From: Pseudomonas sp. HN11
GTDB taxonomy: Bacteria; Pseudomonadota; Gammaproteobacteria; Pseudomonadales; Pseudomonadaceae
Length of the DNA stretch: 64,000 nucleotides
Direction of reading: 5' to 3'
NCBI RefSeq assembly: GCF_021390155.1
Contig: NZ_CP089985.1
Span: forward strand, 1,933,001-1,997,000
Shown here: piece by piece, positions 1-9,455 of the stretch
How the letters are laid out: every line of letters starts with the position of its first letter
Numbering within the stretch: position 1 is the first letter of the stretch
Position numbers and translations under genes: made by a program
The notes under the pieces: model-generated
What the model saw: the letters and a program-made list of their open reading frames with translations, nothing else
Database searches by the model: none
Told to the model about the DNA's origin: nothing

Positions 1-432
1 CTCGTTGGCCGGCAGGAAGCCGTCCTGGGCGGCGCGAGTGACCTGGCCGTGCAGGGCTTCGAGCAGGAAACGCACGTCCTTGGCCTTGGCTTCGGTCTGG
101 ATCGGCGCGGGTGGATTGTTCACCGGGATCGATTCGCCCTGGGCCACCCGTGTATTCAGCTCGCCGATGCGGGCTTTCAGCGGTGCGCTGCCTTTGTTGA
201 GGTTCAACAGGCGCTGGTTGACGTTGAGTTCCAATCGGGTCAGCAATAGTTTGAGCGCCGGGGTCATCAACTGGCCGGGGAAGGTCTCGGTGATTTCACC
301 GCAACGGCGCAGGCGATCATTAAGCTCGATCTCGGTGCGCTTCTTTTCCAGCTTGTTGTTTTCCACCACGTGGTTCATATAGCCAATGGCGATCAGTATT
401 GCAATCCCGGCTATTACCAGCAGGGTGATCAT
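1..432 (-). CDS. Membrane-anchored protein of unknown function (3' end outside window)
   Basis: An open frame runs from an ATG at 432 to the window edge (144 codons, no stop seen). Residues 2-18 are a hydrophobic segment (MITLLVIAGIAILIAIGYM), followed by a charged helical stretch (ENNKLEKKRTEIE) and a mostly polar, Leu-rich region, so a single N-terminal anchor with a cytoplasmic or periplasmic helical domain is likely. I do not recognise the family. It diverges from the tRNA array. The start is weakly supported: only a GGTGA-like ribosome site lies upstream. Confidence 0.7.
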   Translation of the reverse strand, partial: MITLLVIAGIAILIAIGYMNHVVENNKLEKKRTEIELNDRLRRCGEITETFPGQLMTPALKLLLTRLELNVNQRLLNLNKGSAPLKARIGELNTRVAQGESIPVNNPPAPIQTEAKAKDVRFLLEALHGQVTRAAQDGFLPANE

Positions 433-712
433 GAGTGGTGTCACCGGTGTGACCTCTTTATAGGGTTTACAGTGGAGTGTAGTGACTGGGGCATCCGGCG
501 GATAGGACTGATCGACCAGTTGCCCGGGTAGTTTGCTTCTATGGAGATAGGCGCTCCCTGCATGGATGCACATTGCCATCATTTGCCGGAGCGAACTATA
601 GCGCCTTGTCGGGCGCCAGAATATAGGCGTCAAAGCCCGAACGCGCGCAATCCGCCCGCAAGCCCAAAAAGCAGATCGAAGTCATTGATTTTAATAAATT
701 AATCCTTGGGGG
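433..712. other. Intergenic region between the unknown membrane protein and the tRNA promoter
   Basis: No convincing gene on either strand. It must hold the promoter of the leftward gene. A GC-rich inverted repeat lies near 601-620 (gcgcc...ggcgcc). Just before the tRNA promoter an AT-rich stretch (attttaataaattaat, about 687-703) could act as an UP element. Confidence 0.5.
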
Positions 713-741
713 TTGACGACCTTTCAATCCATCCATAGAAT
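713..741 (+). promoter_or_regulatory. Sigma-70 promoter of the tRNA-Glu/tRNA-Gly operon
   Basis: The -35 box TTGACG (713-718) and the -10 box TAGAAT (736-741) are 17 bp apart, followed by a GC-rich discriminator (GCGCGCC). Such a discriminator is typical of growth-rate and ppGpp-controlled stable RNA promoters. The first tRNA starts 64 nt after the -10 box. Confidence 0.85.
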
Positions 742-804
742 GCGCGCCACTTAACGCGTAAAGCACACAGCGAAACGCGGTTAAGTAGTGAATGTTGTAC
801 GTGT

Positions 805-880
805 GTCCCCTTCGTCTAGTGGCCTAGGACACCGCCCTTTCACGGCGGTAACAGGGGTTCGAGTCCCCTAGGGGACGCCA
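805..880 (+). tRNA. tRNA-Glu (TTC), copy 1
   Basis: 76-nt cloverleaf with acceptor GTCCCCT/AGGGGAC and encoded CCA end. The anticodon loop CTTTCAC (837-843) gives anticodon TTC. First gene of the array, 4 nt before tRNA-Gly. Confidence 0.97.
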
Positions 881-884
881 ATAT

Positions 885-960
<76 letters not shown>

Positions 961-1064
961 AGTTTAAGCAGTGTGGCTCTCGGGCGGCACTGAGTGAAAC
1001 CAGGGCATGATCTTCGGATCTAACCTCTGGACACTGAAATACACATCCTGTGTTTCAGTTGTGT

Positions 1065-1140
1065 GTCCCCTTCGTCTAGTGGCCTAGGACACCGCCCTTT
1101 CACGGCGGTAACAGGGGTTCGAGTCCCCTAGGGGACGCCA
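1065..1140 (+). tRNA. tRNA-Glu (TTC), copy 2
   Basis: Identical in sequence to the copy at 805-880. It is preceded by a spacer of about 104 nt that is nearly repeated before copy 3. Confidence 0.97.
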
Positions 1141-1143
1141 TTT

Positions 1144-1219
<76 letters not shown>

Positions 1220-1322
1220 ATTTAAACAGTGTGGCCTTCGGGCGGCACTGAGTGAAACCAGGGCATGATCTTCGGATCTAACCTCTGGGCACTGAAACAC
1301 ACACTCTGTGTTTCAGTAGCGT

Positions 1323-1398
1323 GTCCCCTTCGTCTAGTGGCCTAGGACACCGCCCTTTCACGGCGGTAACAGGGGTTCGAGTCCCCTAGGGGACGCCA
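1323..1398 (+). tRNA. tRNA-Glu (TTC), copy 3
   Basis: Identical to copies 1 and 2; anticodon TTC. Confidence 0.97.
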
Positions 1399-1401
1399 TT
1401 T

Positions 1402-1477
<76 letters not shown>

Positions 1478-1700
1478 ATTCTTAATCTACAGATGCCCAC
1501 CAAGGTCTGTAGAGTCTTGATTCCACAGAGGTTTTACTCTGTGGGTCATCCAGCGAAAGCTGCTGAAATCCACGCCTAGCCACGACTTTTTAGTACACGA
1601 AGTAGTACATGAAAAGTGGTCGCTGGGCGTTTCGGTTTCTTCCTGTGATGCCTTCACCGAGAACGGTACACCTCTCCTCATTGCATGATGGAGATGTGTC
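1478..1700. other. Non-coding left end of the island
   Basis: It contains a perfect 8-bp hairpin, ccacagag / ctctgtgg (1523-1530 and 1537-1544), without a T-run. This is where the promoter and arm-type sites of the integrase would be expected. No gene is supported. Confidence 0.5.
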
Positions 1701-3070
1701 ATGGCACTCACTGATACCGCCGTCCGCAAGGCAAAAGCCACGGGCAAAGACTATACCCTCAACGACTTGGATGGCCTGCTGCTCTTCGTGGGCATCAAGG
1801 GCGCGAAGAAGTGGCATTTCCGCTTTTCGTGGATGAGCAAGCAATTTCGCGTTGCCCTCGGGGCCTACCCTGAAATCTCCCTGAAAGAAGCCCGTGCCCT
1901 GGCGATGAGCTGCGCGTGCAGTTGGCCAAAGGCGTCGATCCGCGTGCCTATCGCCGTCAGGCGCAGGAGGCGGCAAGCGCGGCAGCCACCAACACCTTTC
2001 AGGCTGTCTTCACGTCGTGGCGCAGCTTCAAGGCCCTGAGCCTGAAGACGGGACGACAAAGCACGCTGTCGCAGATTGATCGTATTTTTGCCATGGACGT
2101 GTTGCCGTGGATTGGCGAACTGTCGATCTTCGAGGTTTCGCGCCAGCACTTGGTGGAAGTGCTGCGCAAGATTGAACGCCGCAACGCCCTGACCACGGCC
2201 GAAAAATGCCGCGCCTGGTTCAACCAGTTGTTGCGCTATGCCATGGTGGAAAAAGGCCTGACCAGCAACCCGGCGAGCGACCTGGACATCGTGGCGATCC
2301 CCAAGCCGCCAGTGACTCACAATCCTTTCCTGCGCATGGACGAGTTGCCCGCATTCCTGCGCACCTTGCGCCAGTACGGAGGGCGCTCCGCCACCCGGCT
2401 GGGCTTGTACCTGTTGCTGTTGACCGGTGTGCGAACAGGCGAACTGCGCTCGGCGGTGCCGGAGCAATTCGACTTGGAGCGCGGGCTGTGGATCATTCCG
2501 CCGATTCTGGTCAAGCAGCTGCAGGTTCGCCTGCGCAAGGAAAAAAAGACCATCCCTCCGTACATCGTGCCCCTGTCCCGACAGGCGGTGGTGATCGTGC
2601 GTCAGTTGTTGGAGGCCAGGCGCCCAGGACAACACTACCTGCTGCCGCACCGCGACGATATCAAGCAACGCACCAGCGAAAACACCCTGAACTCGGCGTT
2701 GCGGCGCATGGGCTACGAGTCCCAGCTGACTGGGCACGGCATTCGTGCCACCTTGTCGACGGCGCTCAATGAGTTGGGTTACCGCAAAGAGTGGATCGAG
2801 GTGCAGCTGTCCCACGCCGACCCTAACCAGATCCGTGCGGCCTACAATCATGCGGCCTACGTCGAGCAGCGGCGGACAATGATGCAGGCGTGGGCGGATC
2901 GTTTGGACCGCTGGGAGGCCGGTGGCGTGGTGAACGAGGAAAAGGCGCCGGTGCAGCCCGACAGCCTGGCGTTTATCGGCGCCTACCTCAAGGCGTTGGC
3001 CGATGGGCAGGTTATAGAGGTCGGCGAGCAATCGTTCGTGAGCGGTCTCCAGGACTTTCGATCAGGATGA
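1701..3070 (+). pseudogene. P4-type tyrosine integrase, broken by a one-base frameshift
   Basis: Site-specific recombinase expected to insert the island at the tRNA-Gly 3' end. The N-terminal part (MALTDTAVRKAK..., the usual start of this family) reads from 1701 with GGAG 8 nt upstream. At about 1904 the frame changes: upstream codons end ...ARALA, and the continuation DELRVQLAKGVDPRAYR is in another frame, so one base has been lost. The second part holds the catalytic set: Arg in TGVRTGELR, HGIR (HxxR), LSHAD and a downstream Tyr in AAYNHAAY. It sits directly beside attL, as these integrases do. Either the gene is dead or the base is a sequencing error. The second half could be made from GTG 1916, but without its DNA-arm domain. 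Confidence 0.88.
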
Positions 3071-3074
3071 TCTG

Positions 3075-3938
3075 TCATCGTCCCAGATAGACCGCCGTGA
3101 TCTGTATCCGCTCATGGCCCAGCTCGCGGCTGATGCTCTGGCGGGCCGCTTTGTCCTGGGCCTGCTGGGTGACGGAAAGGGTGCGTGATGCTGGCCCGCC
3201 AGCGGCGGGCGCCTTCCACCCTGTCAACGCTTCGTAACGTTCTTGCGCGTGGCGATGGCGCAGACCGTGCATATGGCTCAATCCTGCCGCTTTGCACTGC
3301 CCATCGTAGACATGGCGTTGCTGGATGTAGGTCTTGTGCGCCGGAATCAGAGAGCCGACTCCGGCGAATAGTTGAACTTGGTCAAGCAGTGCGCGTTGCT
3401 CCGCTGTCGTGACTGGTACGACGCGCTCACGTCCGCCCTTGGTCCATGACCCCTTGAGGGTGATGTGATCGCCGTGATCAGCGTAGCGTGGCTGGAACTT
3501 GATGGACTCCTCGCGTCGCAAACCAAATGCGGCTTGCAAGGCCAGGCTCATGCGCACATGGGGATCGCTCACGCGATCCAGGCCGTCACCCAGCCCCCGT
3601 GCTTTGTTGGCATGGGGCGCTGCGCGGCGCTCAGAAATGCCCAATCGGGTATTGTCGGCGGGAATCAGTCCTGCTTTGCCGATCTTCTCGGCCCACCAGC
3701 GCAGCTGGGCCAAACGGTTCTTCAAGGTGCCTGAAGACAACCCTTCGGCCTGCCAGCGTTCAATCAGCGTTTCGATATGCTTGCCCTTGAGCGAAGTGGC
3801 GCGCATCTGCCGAAAACCGGCCTCGCGCAATTGGTGAGCGATCAATGTGAGGCTGCGTTGGCGGTCGGCTTGTGTCGTGTGGCTGCCATCGCGGTTGCGC
3901 TGGCACAGTTGACGCAAGGTATAGGTGAGATCGTCCAT
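3075..3938 (-). CDS. Second tyrosine recombinase (ICE-type integrase domain protein)
   Basis: A 287-aa DNA breaking-rejoining enzyme. An N-terminal helical SAM-like region (about 1-95) is followed by a catalytic domain with Arg in GLRREES, HGLRHRHA (HxxR) and the final LGHERIQITAVYLG (His and nucleophilic Tyr). The ATG at 3938 has GGAGC 5 nt upstream; an in-frame ATG at 3950 is possible but lacks such a site. It converges on the first integrase, with only 4 nt between the stops. It resembles the integrase-domain proteins carried by integrative elements of Pseudomonas. Its role beside a P4-type integrase is unknown. Confidence 0.82.
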   Translation of the reverse strand: MDDLTYTLRQLCQRNRDGSHTTQADRQRSLTLIAHQLREAGFRQMRATSLKGKHIETLIERWQAEGLSSGTLKNRLAQLRWWAEKIGKAGLIPADNTRLGISERRAAPHANKARGLGDGLDRVSDPHVRMSLALQAAFGLRREESIKFQPRYADHGDHITLKGSWTKGGRERVVPVTTAEQRALLDQVQLFAGVGSLIPAHKTYIQQRHVYDGQCKAAGLSHMHGLRHRHAQERYEALTGWKAPAAGGPASRTLSVTQQAQDKAARQSISRELGHERIQITAVYLGR

Positions 3939-4528
3939 AGTGCGCTCCATGGGGTGCTGCCAAGAAACAACACGTTTGGTTGTGGTGATAAACACCTCCA
4001 GTGGAGTGAGAGAGTGGAAGGCAGGCGACAGACATTGCGCCTGAATACGTTGCCGCAGACGAACGCGTGCCCAGGGCACGGAAGAGGGTTGAAGGCAAGG
4101 TGCTTGCCGTGGATGAACAGGGTTCCACCCCATGGGTAGGGGCGATGCGCAGCGTGGAACCGGGCGCATCTGGGATGGTTCCTCCCGAGGCGGGATAGCA
4201 CTTTCAGGAACCTGTGCTCTGGGCAACCGGATGGGTACGGCATCGGCGAGTCAATCGCACGGTGTGACGCTTACTGCCCGCGCCAGGGGTTCCGGTGATG
4301 AGACCCACCGGCAGGTCGTTGCAGGCTCAGTGTGCAGGGCATCGTCATGCAGTGCCAAGTAAATAGGAACTGCGCGATGCCGCATTGTTGCGGGGCTGCT
4401 GGGGGCCGTCACTGCGGTGGCAGTGACGGCCATGCGCGCGAACCGCGTTGCGGTTCACTTGCCAGTGGCTGGTGAAGGGGGGGCTTAGATGCTGGAGGAT
4501 TGTCGTATTGGGCTTCTATCCGTCGCTA
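3939..4528. other. Gene-free stretch with a 12-bp perfect inverted repeat
   Basis: No supported gene in 590 bp. The clearest structure is a perfect inverted repeat, ggccgtcactgc / gcagtgacggcc (4404-4415 and 4420-4431, 4-nt loop), followed by a second short hairpin gaaccg / cggttc (4440-4456). They lie about 75-125 nt beyond the stop of the leftward immunity gene. They could end that transcript, although no T-run follows, or serve as a recombination or binding site. The stretch also must hold the promoter of the recombinase that starts at 3938. Confidence 0.55.
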
Positions 4529-6094
4529 TCACGATGGCTCCAGCCCCATCCAGCGCCAGACGACTCTCTCACCATCCACGGTCGGCATCGGAACGCCATG
4601 CTCGATGACTTGCTTACTCCCCGGCTTATATTCACACACCCAGGCACCCGGATATGGACAGGGTTGCCCGCTGTTCGCACGCATGCCGCTGACGGTCCAG
4701 TGCCAGCGCACGACCCGGCCTTCGTGGGCGGGTAGCGGCTCGTTCAACTGAACATCGTGTGCGATGAAGCGGTCGCTTTCAACTTCCCAGCGTCCTGCGC
4801 GAGGAGCCGGATCATGGGTATTGGCATAGCGGGCAGGCTCTGGTGGTGTCTGATCAAGGTCACGCTGCCATGTCACCAAATCGTCTGTGGGCGCCGCATT
4901 GAGGCCTGGCATGATCTCGCCCTGTTTGAAGGCTCGCCGGGTTTCCGCCTGCCCTGGAACCAGCCACCATCCGGCTTGAATGCAAGCTGTGCCCGCTACC
5001 ATACGAAGAGGTATTGGCGTAGAGGCTTGGACGGAAGGTATGGGCGATGGAGCAATGAAGCGCATTGTTGGCGTAGGCCAATCGCTGTCAGCGTCAAAGC
5101 GGGCCATCCAGCGACGGCTGTCAGCGTCAGTGAAACGCTCGTTGGGATCGCCGTCCCATTGGCCGAAGCCCAGCAATCCCAACTCATCGCAGCGGATAGG
5201 CTTGAGCATTTTGTTCAAGAGCATGGGCAGTTCGGGTACACCCTGTTCCACCGGATACAATTCTGGTTGTTCGCCCAGTTCGATCCATTGGCCGCTCTGT
5301 AATTCGGTGATGCTGATGCGTGGGTGAGACAGCGCCGTACGTACTTGCTCGCGGGTCAAGTCAAGTTTTTCGCGCCAGTGGTCGGCGAGCAGGAAGGCCC
5401 AGGTGGGGGGGCGGATGCCGTGGACCAGTTCACTGTTCATACTGAAGGCGTAGTCGATATCCAGGCCGAAGAAACTCGGGGTTAATGCCCGCTCCCAAGT
5501 GGTGATGGCTGATCGCGTACCAAATTCAAGCGGGTTGGCCATGGCGAAGCCACTGTAGACCTGATGCGCCTTGAGCAGGTCAATGGTCTTGAGCACAAAG
5601 CGGCGCCACACTTCGCGGTTGTCCAGCCACCATTGCCAGCGGTAATAGAACGTGATTGAGGAATAAGGATTATAACTACCTTCGTATTCTAAAAATGATG
5701 TTCGCCAGAAGTAACCTGCCGTTGTGGGTGACGTGGCATGGTTTTTTTCATCAGTGAAGTTAAAGACAAAAGTTTTATAGCTAGAAATTTTCCTCGCCTG
5801 TTCACGAAGATCTGGCAGACGTGTAGAGCCATATGGGTGTGGACGCTCCGAAATTGGATGGGTGCCAACGGTGTAAGGTTTGCCAAGGAGTTGTTCGAAG
5901 GCTTCGTGGATATCCACCATCATCAGCGCTGCTTCTTGGTGGTTATCTGGACCAGGGGGGAAGTAGAAACTGATAAAAGGGGTGACGCTGTGTCGAGCTT
6001 CGTCCGTACCCCAATCAGTGTTTGGCCACTCCTTGAGCTCTGCAATAAATTCATTACGCTCATCTTCATCAAACAATTTATGGGTAGTACTCAC
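4529..6094 (-). CDS. Type VI immunity protein (TsiV/DUF3396-like) with an extra C-terminal domain
   Basis: A 521-aa protein expected to neutralise the nuclease encoded just upstream. Residues of about 30-300 look like the DUF3396/TsiV family: aromatic-rich core, DIDYAFSMNSELVHGI and PPTWAFLLADHW. The last 170 residues form a second Trp-rich region (GWWLVPGQAETRR, RWHWTVSGMRANSGQPCPYPG) resembling other polymorphic-toxin immunity domains. Start chosen at GTG 6094: AGGAGG (6100-6105) lies 5 nt upstream and overlaps the effector stop, whereas GTG 6100 lies inside that ribosome site. Same strand and tight spacing with effector and vgrG suggest one transcript. Confidence 0.75.
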   Translation of the reverse strand: MSTTHKLFDEDERNEFIAELKEWPNTDWGTDEARHSVTPFISFYFPPGPDNHQEAALMMVDIHEAFEQLLGKPYTVGTHPISERPHPYGSTRLPDLREQARKISSYKTFVFNFTDEKNHATSPTTAGYFWRTSFLEYEGSYNPYSSITFYYRWQWWLDNREVWRRFVLKTIDLLKAHQVYSGFAMANPLEFGTRSAITTWERALTPSFFGLDIDYAFSMNSELVHGIRPPTWAFLLADHWREKLDLTREQVRTALSHPRISITELQSGQWIELGEQPELYPVEQGVPELPMLLNKMLKPIRCDELGLLGFGQWDGDPNERFTDADSRRWMARFDADSDWPTPTMRFIAPSPIPSVQASTPIPLRMVAGTACIQAGWWLVPGQAETRRAFKQGEIMPGLNAAPTDDLVTWQRDLDQTPPEPARYANTHDPAPRAGRWEVESDRFIAHDVQLNEPLPAHEGRVVRWHWTVSGMRANSGQPCPYPGAWVCEYKPGSKQVIEHGVPMPTVDGERVVWRWMGLEPS

Positions 6095-6096
6095 GT

Positions 6097-6975
6097 TCAC
6101 CTCCTGTTTTTGGCGCCCTTGGATGTAGGGGGCTGTCTGTTCTCCGTTTCAGAGCCAGTGCAATCTTCCGGAACGCGCAGCAAGGCCACTTTCTCCCGCC
6201 CAATCCTTTCTCGGTTGACGCCAGTTTTGGGTCTCATCAGTCGCGCGTAATCGTTTATTTGTGTTTGTTTTACCCAATCCCCTGGAAACTTGATCTCGAC
6301 CGCCGCAAATACATTTTCGATCTCAAACGGTTCCTGGCGGTATTCCACTATCACCAGATCAGGTGCCAGAGAGCGTGGGCGAGGCCAGAATGGCTGTATC
6401 GCGCTACCAAACCGTTTGGGGCGAGTTGCTGGATCGCCCAGCAACGCTTTTTGGCTGCTTTGGTTGTAATTCGGCTCGGCCTTGAGTGGGCTTCGCCACT
6501 CCAGCGCCTCGTCCACGGATTCAAAGAACAGCGAGGCCGTGAACTGCTTGAGTGCAACCTCAATCGTGGTTTCCACTCTGTCGCCAGCGATCTTCTTGCG
6601 AATGCGGCGTGGCACCTTGATCGGCATCTGTAGGGCAACTGTGCACACTTGGCTAATGGCTGGGCGAAAAGGCACTTTACGTTCGATGTATTCCTTGAAA
6701 TTCAAGTTCTCCTTACCTCTGCGAGAAGCCGTGCTATTGCCGCCCCGGTCCACCGCGGCAAACGTGGAGCTTTTGACGTCGATTTCACGCGTCATTGCTT
6801 CGATAGTTGCTCGAAGCATTTTTTTAATCTGTTTTCTCCGCTCGTTAATCTCTACGGCGAGCTGGGCCAGCTCGGTGGCAGTTTTGGCGTTTTCATAAGC
6901 CTGGTTTGCTCGGTAGGCCTTATAGGCTCTGTCGATAACGTGAGCGAGAGTACGGGCAATGGGGGCTACTGGCAT
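6097..6975 (-). CDS. VRR-NUC nuclease, probable type VI secretion effector
   Basis: A 292-aa predicted DNase. The C-terminal third carries the PD-(D/E)xK core of VRR-NUC nucleases: PDLVIVEY (Asp206), AVEIKFPGDW (Glu227 and Lys229) and a following Gln-rich helix (KQTQINDYARL). Residues 1-80 are helical and charged with no PAAR motif, so delivery is probably through the neighbouring VgrG. The start overlaps the vgrG stop (TGATG) and the stop overlaps the ribosome site of the immunity gene. VRR-NUC effectors with adjacent immunity genes are known in type VI systems; the assignment here is by motif and context. Confidence 0.8.
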   Translation of the reverse strand: MPVAPIARTLAHVIDRAYKAYRANQAYENAKTATELAQLAVEINERRKQIKKMLRATIEAMTREIDVKSSTFAAVDRGGNSTASRRGKENLNFKEYIERKVPFRPAISQVCTVALQMPIKVPRRIRKKIAGDRVETTIEVALKQFTASLFFESVDEALEWRSPLKAEPNYNQSSQKALLGDPATRPKRFGSAIQPFWPRPRSLAPDLVIVEYRQEPFEIENVFAAVEIKFPGDWVKQTQINDYARLMRPKTGVNRERIGREKVALLRVPEDCTGSETENRQPPTSKGAKNRR

Positions 6976-8920
6976 CAGTCGAGGTCTCCACTGTGCTGAG
7001 CAAGAAAGTCATCAGGAAAAATGGCCTTGGTCTCTACGGGTGGGGCTTCATCATCGAAAGCCATCAGATAGGGTTGCCAGGTTTCGGTGATTCGCTGATC
7101 GTCGCGCATGATTGCCTTATGGGCCTGCACGGATTTGGATGCCTCGGTAACAGTCCAGTCAGTTCCCCCTTGGGGGCAGGTGAGGCCTTCGGTGAGTAGG
7201 GTGGCGCCATCAGTGATGCGATATCGATAGCCCGCGAAAGCACGTTGATCGTTCTTCAGCAACGTGTAACGTCCCAGGAATGCTCCAAGCGGTGCGGGAG
7301 GCGATTGTGGACTGCCAAGCGGATTGCCCGTACCGATTGCATCTGTGGTGACGGGGCCTTTGATCTTGATGGTCAGCCCATCAAGGGTAATGCCATCGCT
7401 ATCAATCGTGATGCTGCCACCGGGGGCTCTCAGAACAATGCGTTCGCCCGATGTGACATCGAACACTGTCGTTTTTTGCTCAATGCGTTGCCCAGCGGAC
7501 AGGCAGTAGTGGTTCCGGACTGATTGCTCAGCACTGCCGCCGATCTGGATGTTATGGTCAGCGGCAATTTTATCATGCCGGTTGTTGGCAATTTCCTCGA
7601 CTCGGTCCCCGCCGACGCTGGTGTGATGATTGCGCCCCAGCATTTGAATTCGATCACGGCCCACCTCCAGATGCTGGTCCTGAACAATAGCTATGCGCTC
7701 ATCGTTACCTACTCGCTCGCTGCGGTTACGACCAATTTCAACCTGCTCGTCGTGTTCGACCTTCTCGCTTCGGTCGTTACCCACGTAGGTGGTGTTGTTG
7801 TGCTTGATGTGGACGTTCTTGTCTTTTTCGGCATGGATATAAACTTCTTCCTTCCCCAGCTCATCCTCAAAGCGCAGCTCATTGAAACCTTCGCCTTTAT
7901 GGGTTCGGCTCTTGATGGTCATTCGAGTCTTGTGTTTGGGCAGCGCGTAAGGCGGCAGGTTGGTCTGCCTGTACGCGGTTCCAGTGGCGATCGGCTGATC
8001 AGGATCTCCATCCAGGTGGCTGATCACTAACTCCTGACCCACACGTGGGATGGCCATCGAGCCCCAAGTCGCCCCGGCCCAGCCTTGGGTCACTCGAATC
8101 CAGCACGAGCTGTGGTCGTTGTTTTTGTCCGAGCGATCCCACGGAAACTGCACCTTGACCCGGCCCCATTCATCGCAATAGATCTCCTCACCCGGTGGGC
8201 CGACTACCGTGGCGATCTGTGGGCCGTCGATGCAGGGTTTGTCGCATAGCGGCGCCTTCCAGTCGGAGGTCCAGCGGATGGCGCTGGCCCTCAACGTGTA
8301 AGACGTACCGAGGCCGCTACCAAACGATTCTTCCTGCAAGCTGGTGTGTTGCGTGCCTTCGTGCTCGATGGCGATGGTGCGCCAGCGATCATTGAAGTCC
8401 TCACGCGGATGGTCGTTGAGGTCGAACGCCAACCCCGGTTGCAGGCGTTCATCGTCGCCCTCCAAATGAGCCAGCTTGGCGTCGTTGCGCAGGGCGGTCA
8501 GGCGGGTCTTGGTAAAGGGCTTGCCAGCGATGTCGCGTTTGTAGCGCCCGGGATAGTCGTAGCGTTCGTAGTCCTTGTGCTGGTTGTTCAGGTCCTGGTC
8601 GCCGGTGGCGGTGTGTTGCTGGTTGTAGCGTGGGTGGGTGAAGGTGTAGTCGCGCTGCACCTGGCGCGCAGTACGCACTTGTTCGGTGTAGTGGAAGCGG
8701 GTCAATGCCGGTTCCAGGGCGTCGCCGCCGCTCATGGGCTGGTAGATCACCGGGCAATTGGTGTGCGTGCCGATGGTGCCCAGGCCGCCGACGCGGTCGG
8801 TGAGGACCAGGGTGTGGCCGTCGGCGCGGTGTTCGAAGGTGTAGAGCAGGCCTTCTTCGGCGGCGAGGCGGGCGATGAAATCGAGGTCGGTTTCGCCTGC
8901 CTGTACGCAGTATTCGCGGG
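6975..8920 (-). pseudogene. vgrG: vgrG (tssI), N-terminally truncated type VI spike protein
   Basis: The protein matches VgrG from REYCVQAGETDLDFIARL onward: phage gp27/gp5-like region, the OB-fold (GPPGEEIYCDEWGRVKVQFPWDR, DPDQPIATG), a beta-helix of repeats such as VGNDRSEKVEHDEQVEIG, and a C-terminal extension (about 560-675) that probably binds the effector. The first ~90 residues of a normal VgrG are missing. The open frame extends upstream to 9002, but those ~28 residues are tssL sequence read out of frame. It is translationally coupled to the effector gene. A non-functional trimer is likely unless another VgrG helps. Confidence 0.85.
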
Positions 8921-9427
8921 GATGAACTCCAGCACATGCTGGTACCTGGCCGCTTCGGGGATCATGTTGTTCATAACGGTAAAGAATTTTTCGCCGCCCC
9001 ATGTCTCCTCATGAAACTGACTGAGCAGTGAGCGTGCACTCCAAGTGGAGGACTTGCCCCAGGTAGTGCTCATGACTACCTCATCCAACAACAGGCACAG
9101 GCTGTAGGAGTAGGCCTTGAGCATGCCGGCGTCGTAGTCGAGCTGGTTGACTTCTTCCATGATTGTGGTGATCTGGTTGCTGACGCTTTGGTACAGAGCG
9201 GGCACGTCGTCGTGTCGGTCCAAACGACGCAGGCGGATGACCAACCCGATCAGGGGCGTGGCGGCATCGCACAGCGGGTTCCAGGCCAGGCCACGCATAT
9301 CGAATTCGGGATCTGCGAGCAGAGGTTCAGGTTTGGTGCCAGTAGACGTCGGCTCAAGGGTATTTTCGGGCGAGGTGGCAGGTGTTGGTTCTGTGTGGGT
9401 GGCTCTGTTCGATATGGCGTCACTCAT
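8921..9427 (-). pseudogene. tssL: tssL/dotU 5' fragment (type VI membrane-complex protein)
   Basis: From ATG 9427 the frame reads MSDAISNRATHTEP, a Pro/Thr-rich leader, then the TssL/DotU cytoplasmic domain (NPLCDAATPLIGLVIRLR, YSYSLCLLLDEVVMSTTWG, GGEKFFTVMNNMIPEAARYQHVLEFI). The match stops at 8921, where vgrG sequence begins in another frame. The transmembrane and C-terminal parts are gone, as are any genes that once lay between tssL and vgrG. The frame runs on without meaning to 8747. Confidence 0.85.
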
Positions 9428-9436
9428 CGCGTGCAC

Positions 9437-9455
9437 TCTATCTATCTATCTATCT
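9437..9455. repeat. Tetranucleotide repeat (TCTA)4 before the tssL fragment
   Basis: Four TCTA units plus a partial fifth (TAGA on the coding strand), 10 bp upstream of the tssL ATG, in the position of its ribosome site. Such tracts can vary in length by slippage. Confidence 0.85.

Noticed and set aside
5-382. 125-codon plus-strand frame at the window start
   Set aside because: Complement of a leftward frame that has a clean ATG, membrane helix and no stop to the window edge; the plus frame is Ser/Arg-rich shadow.
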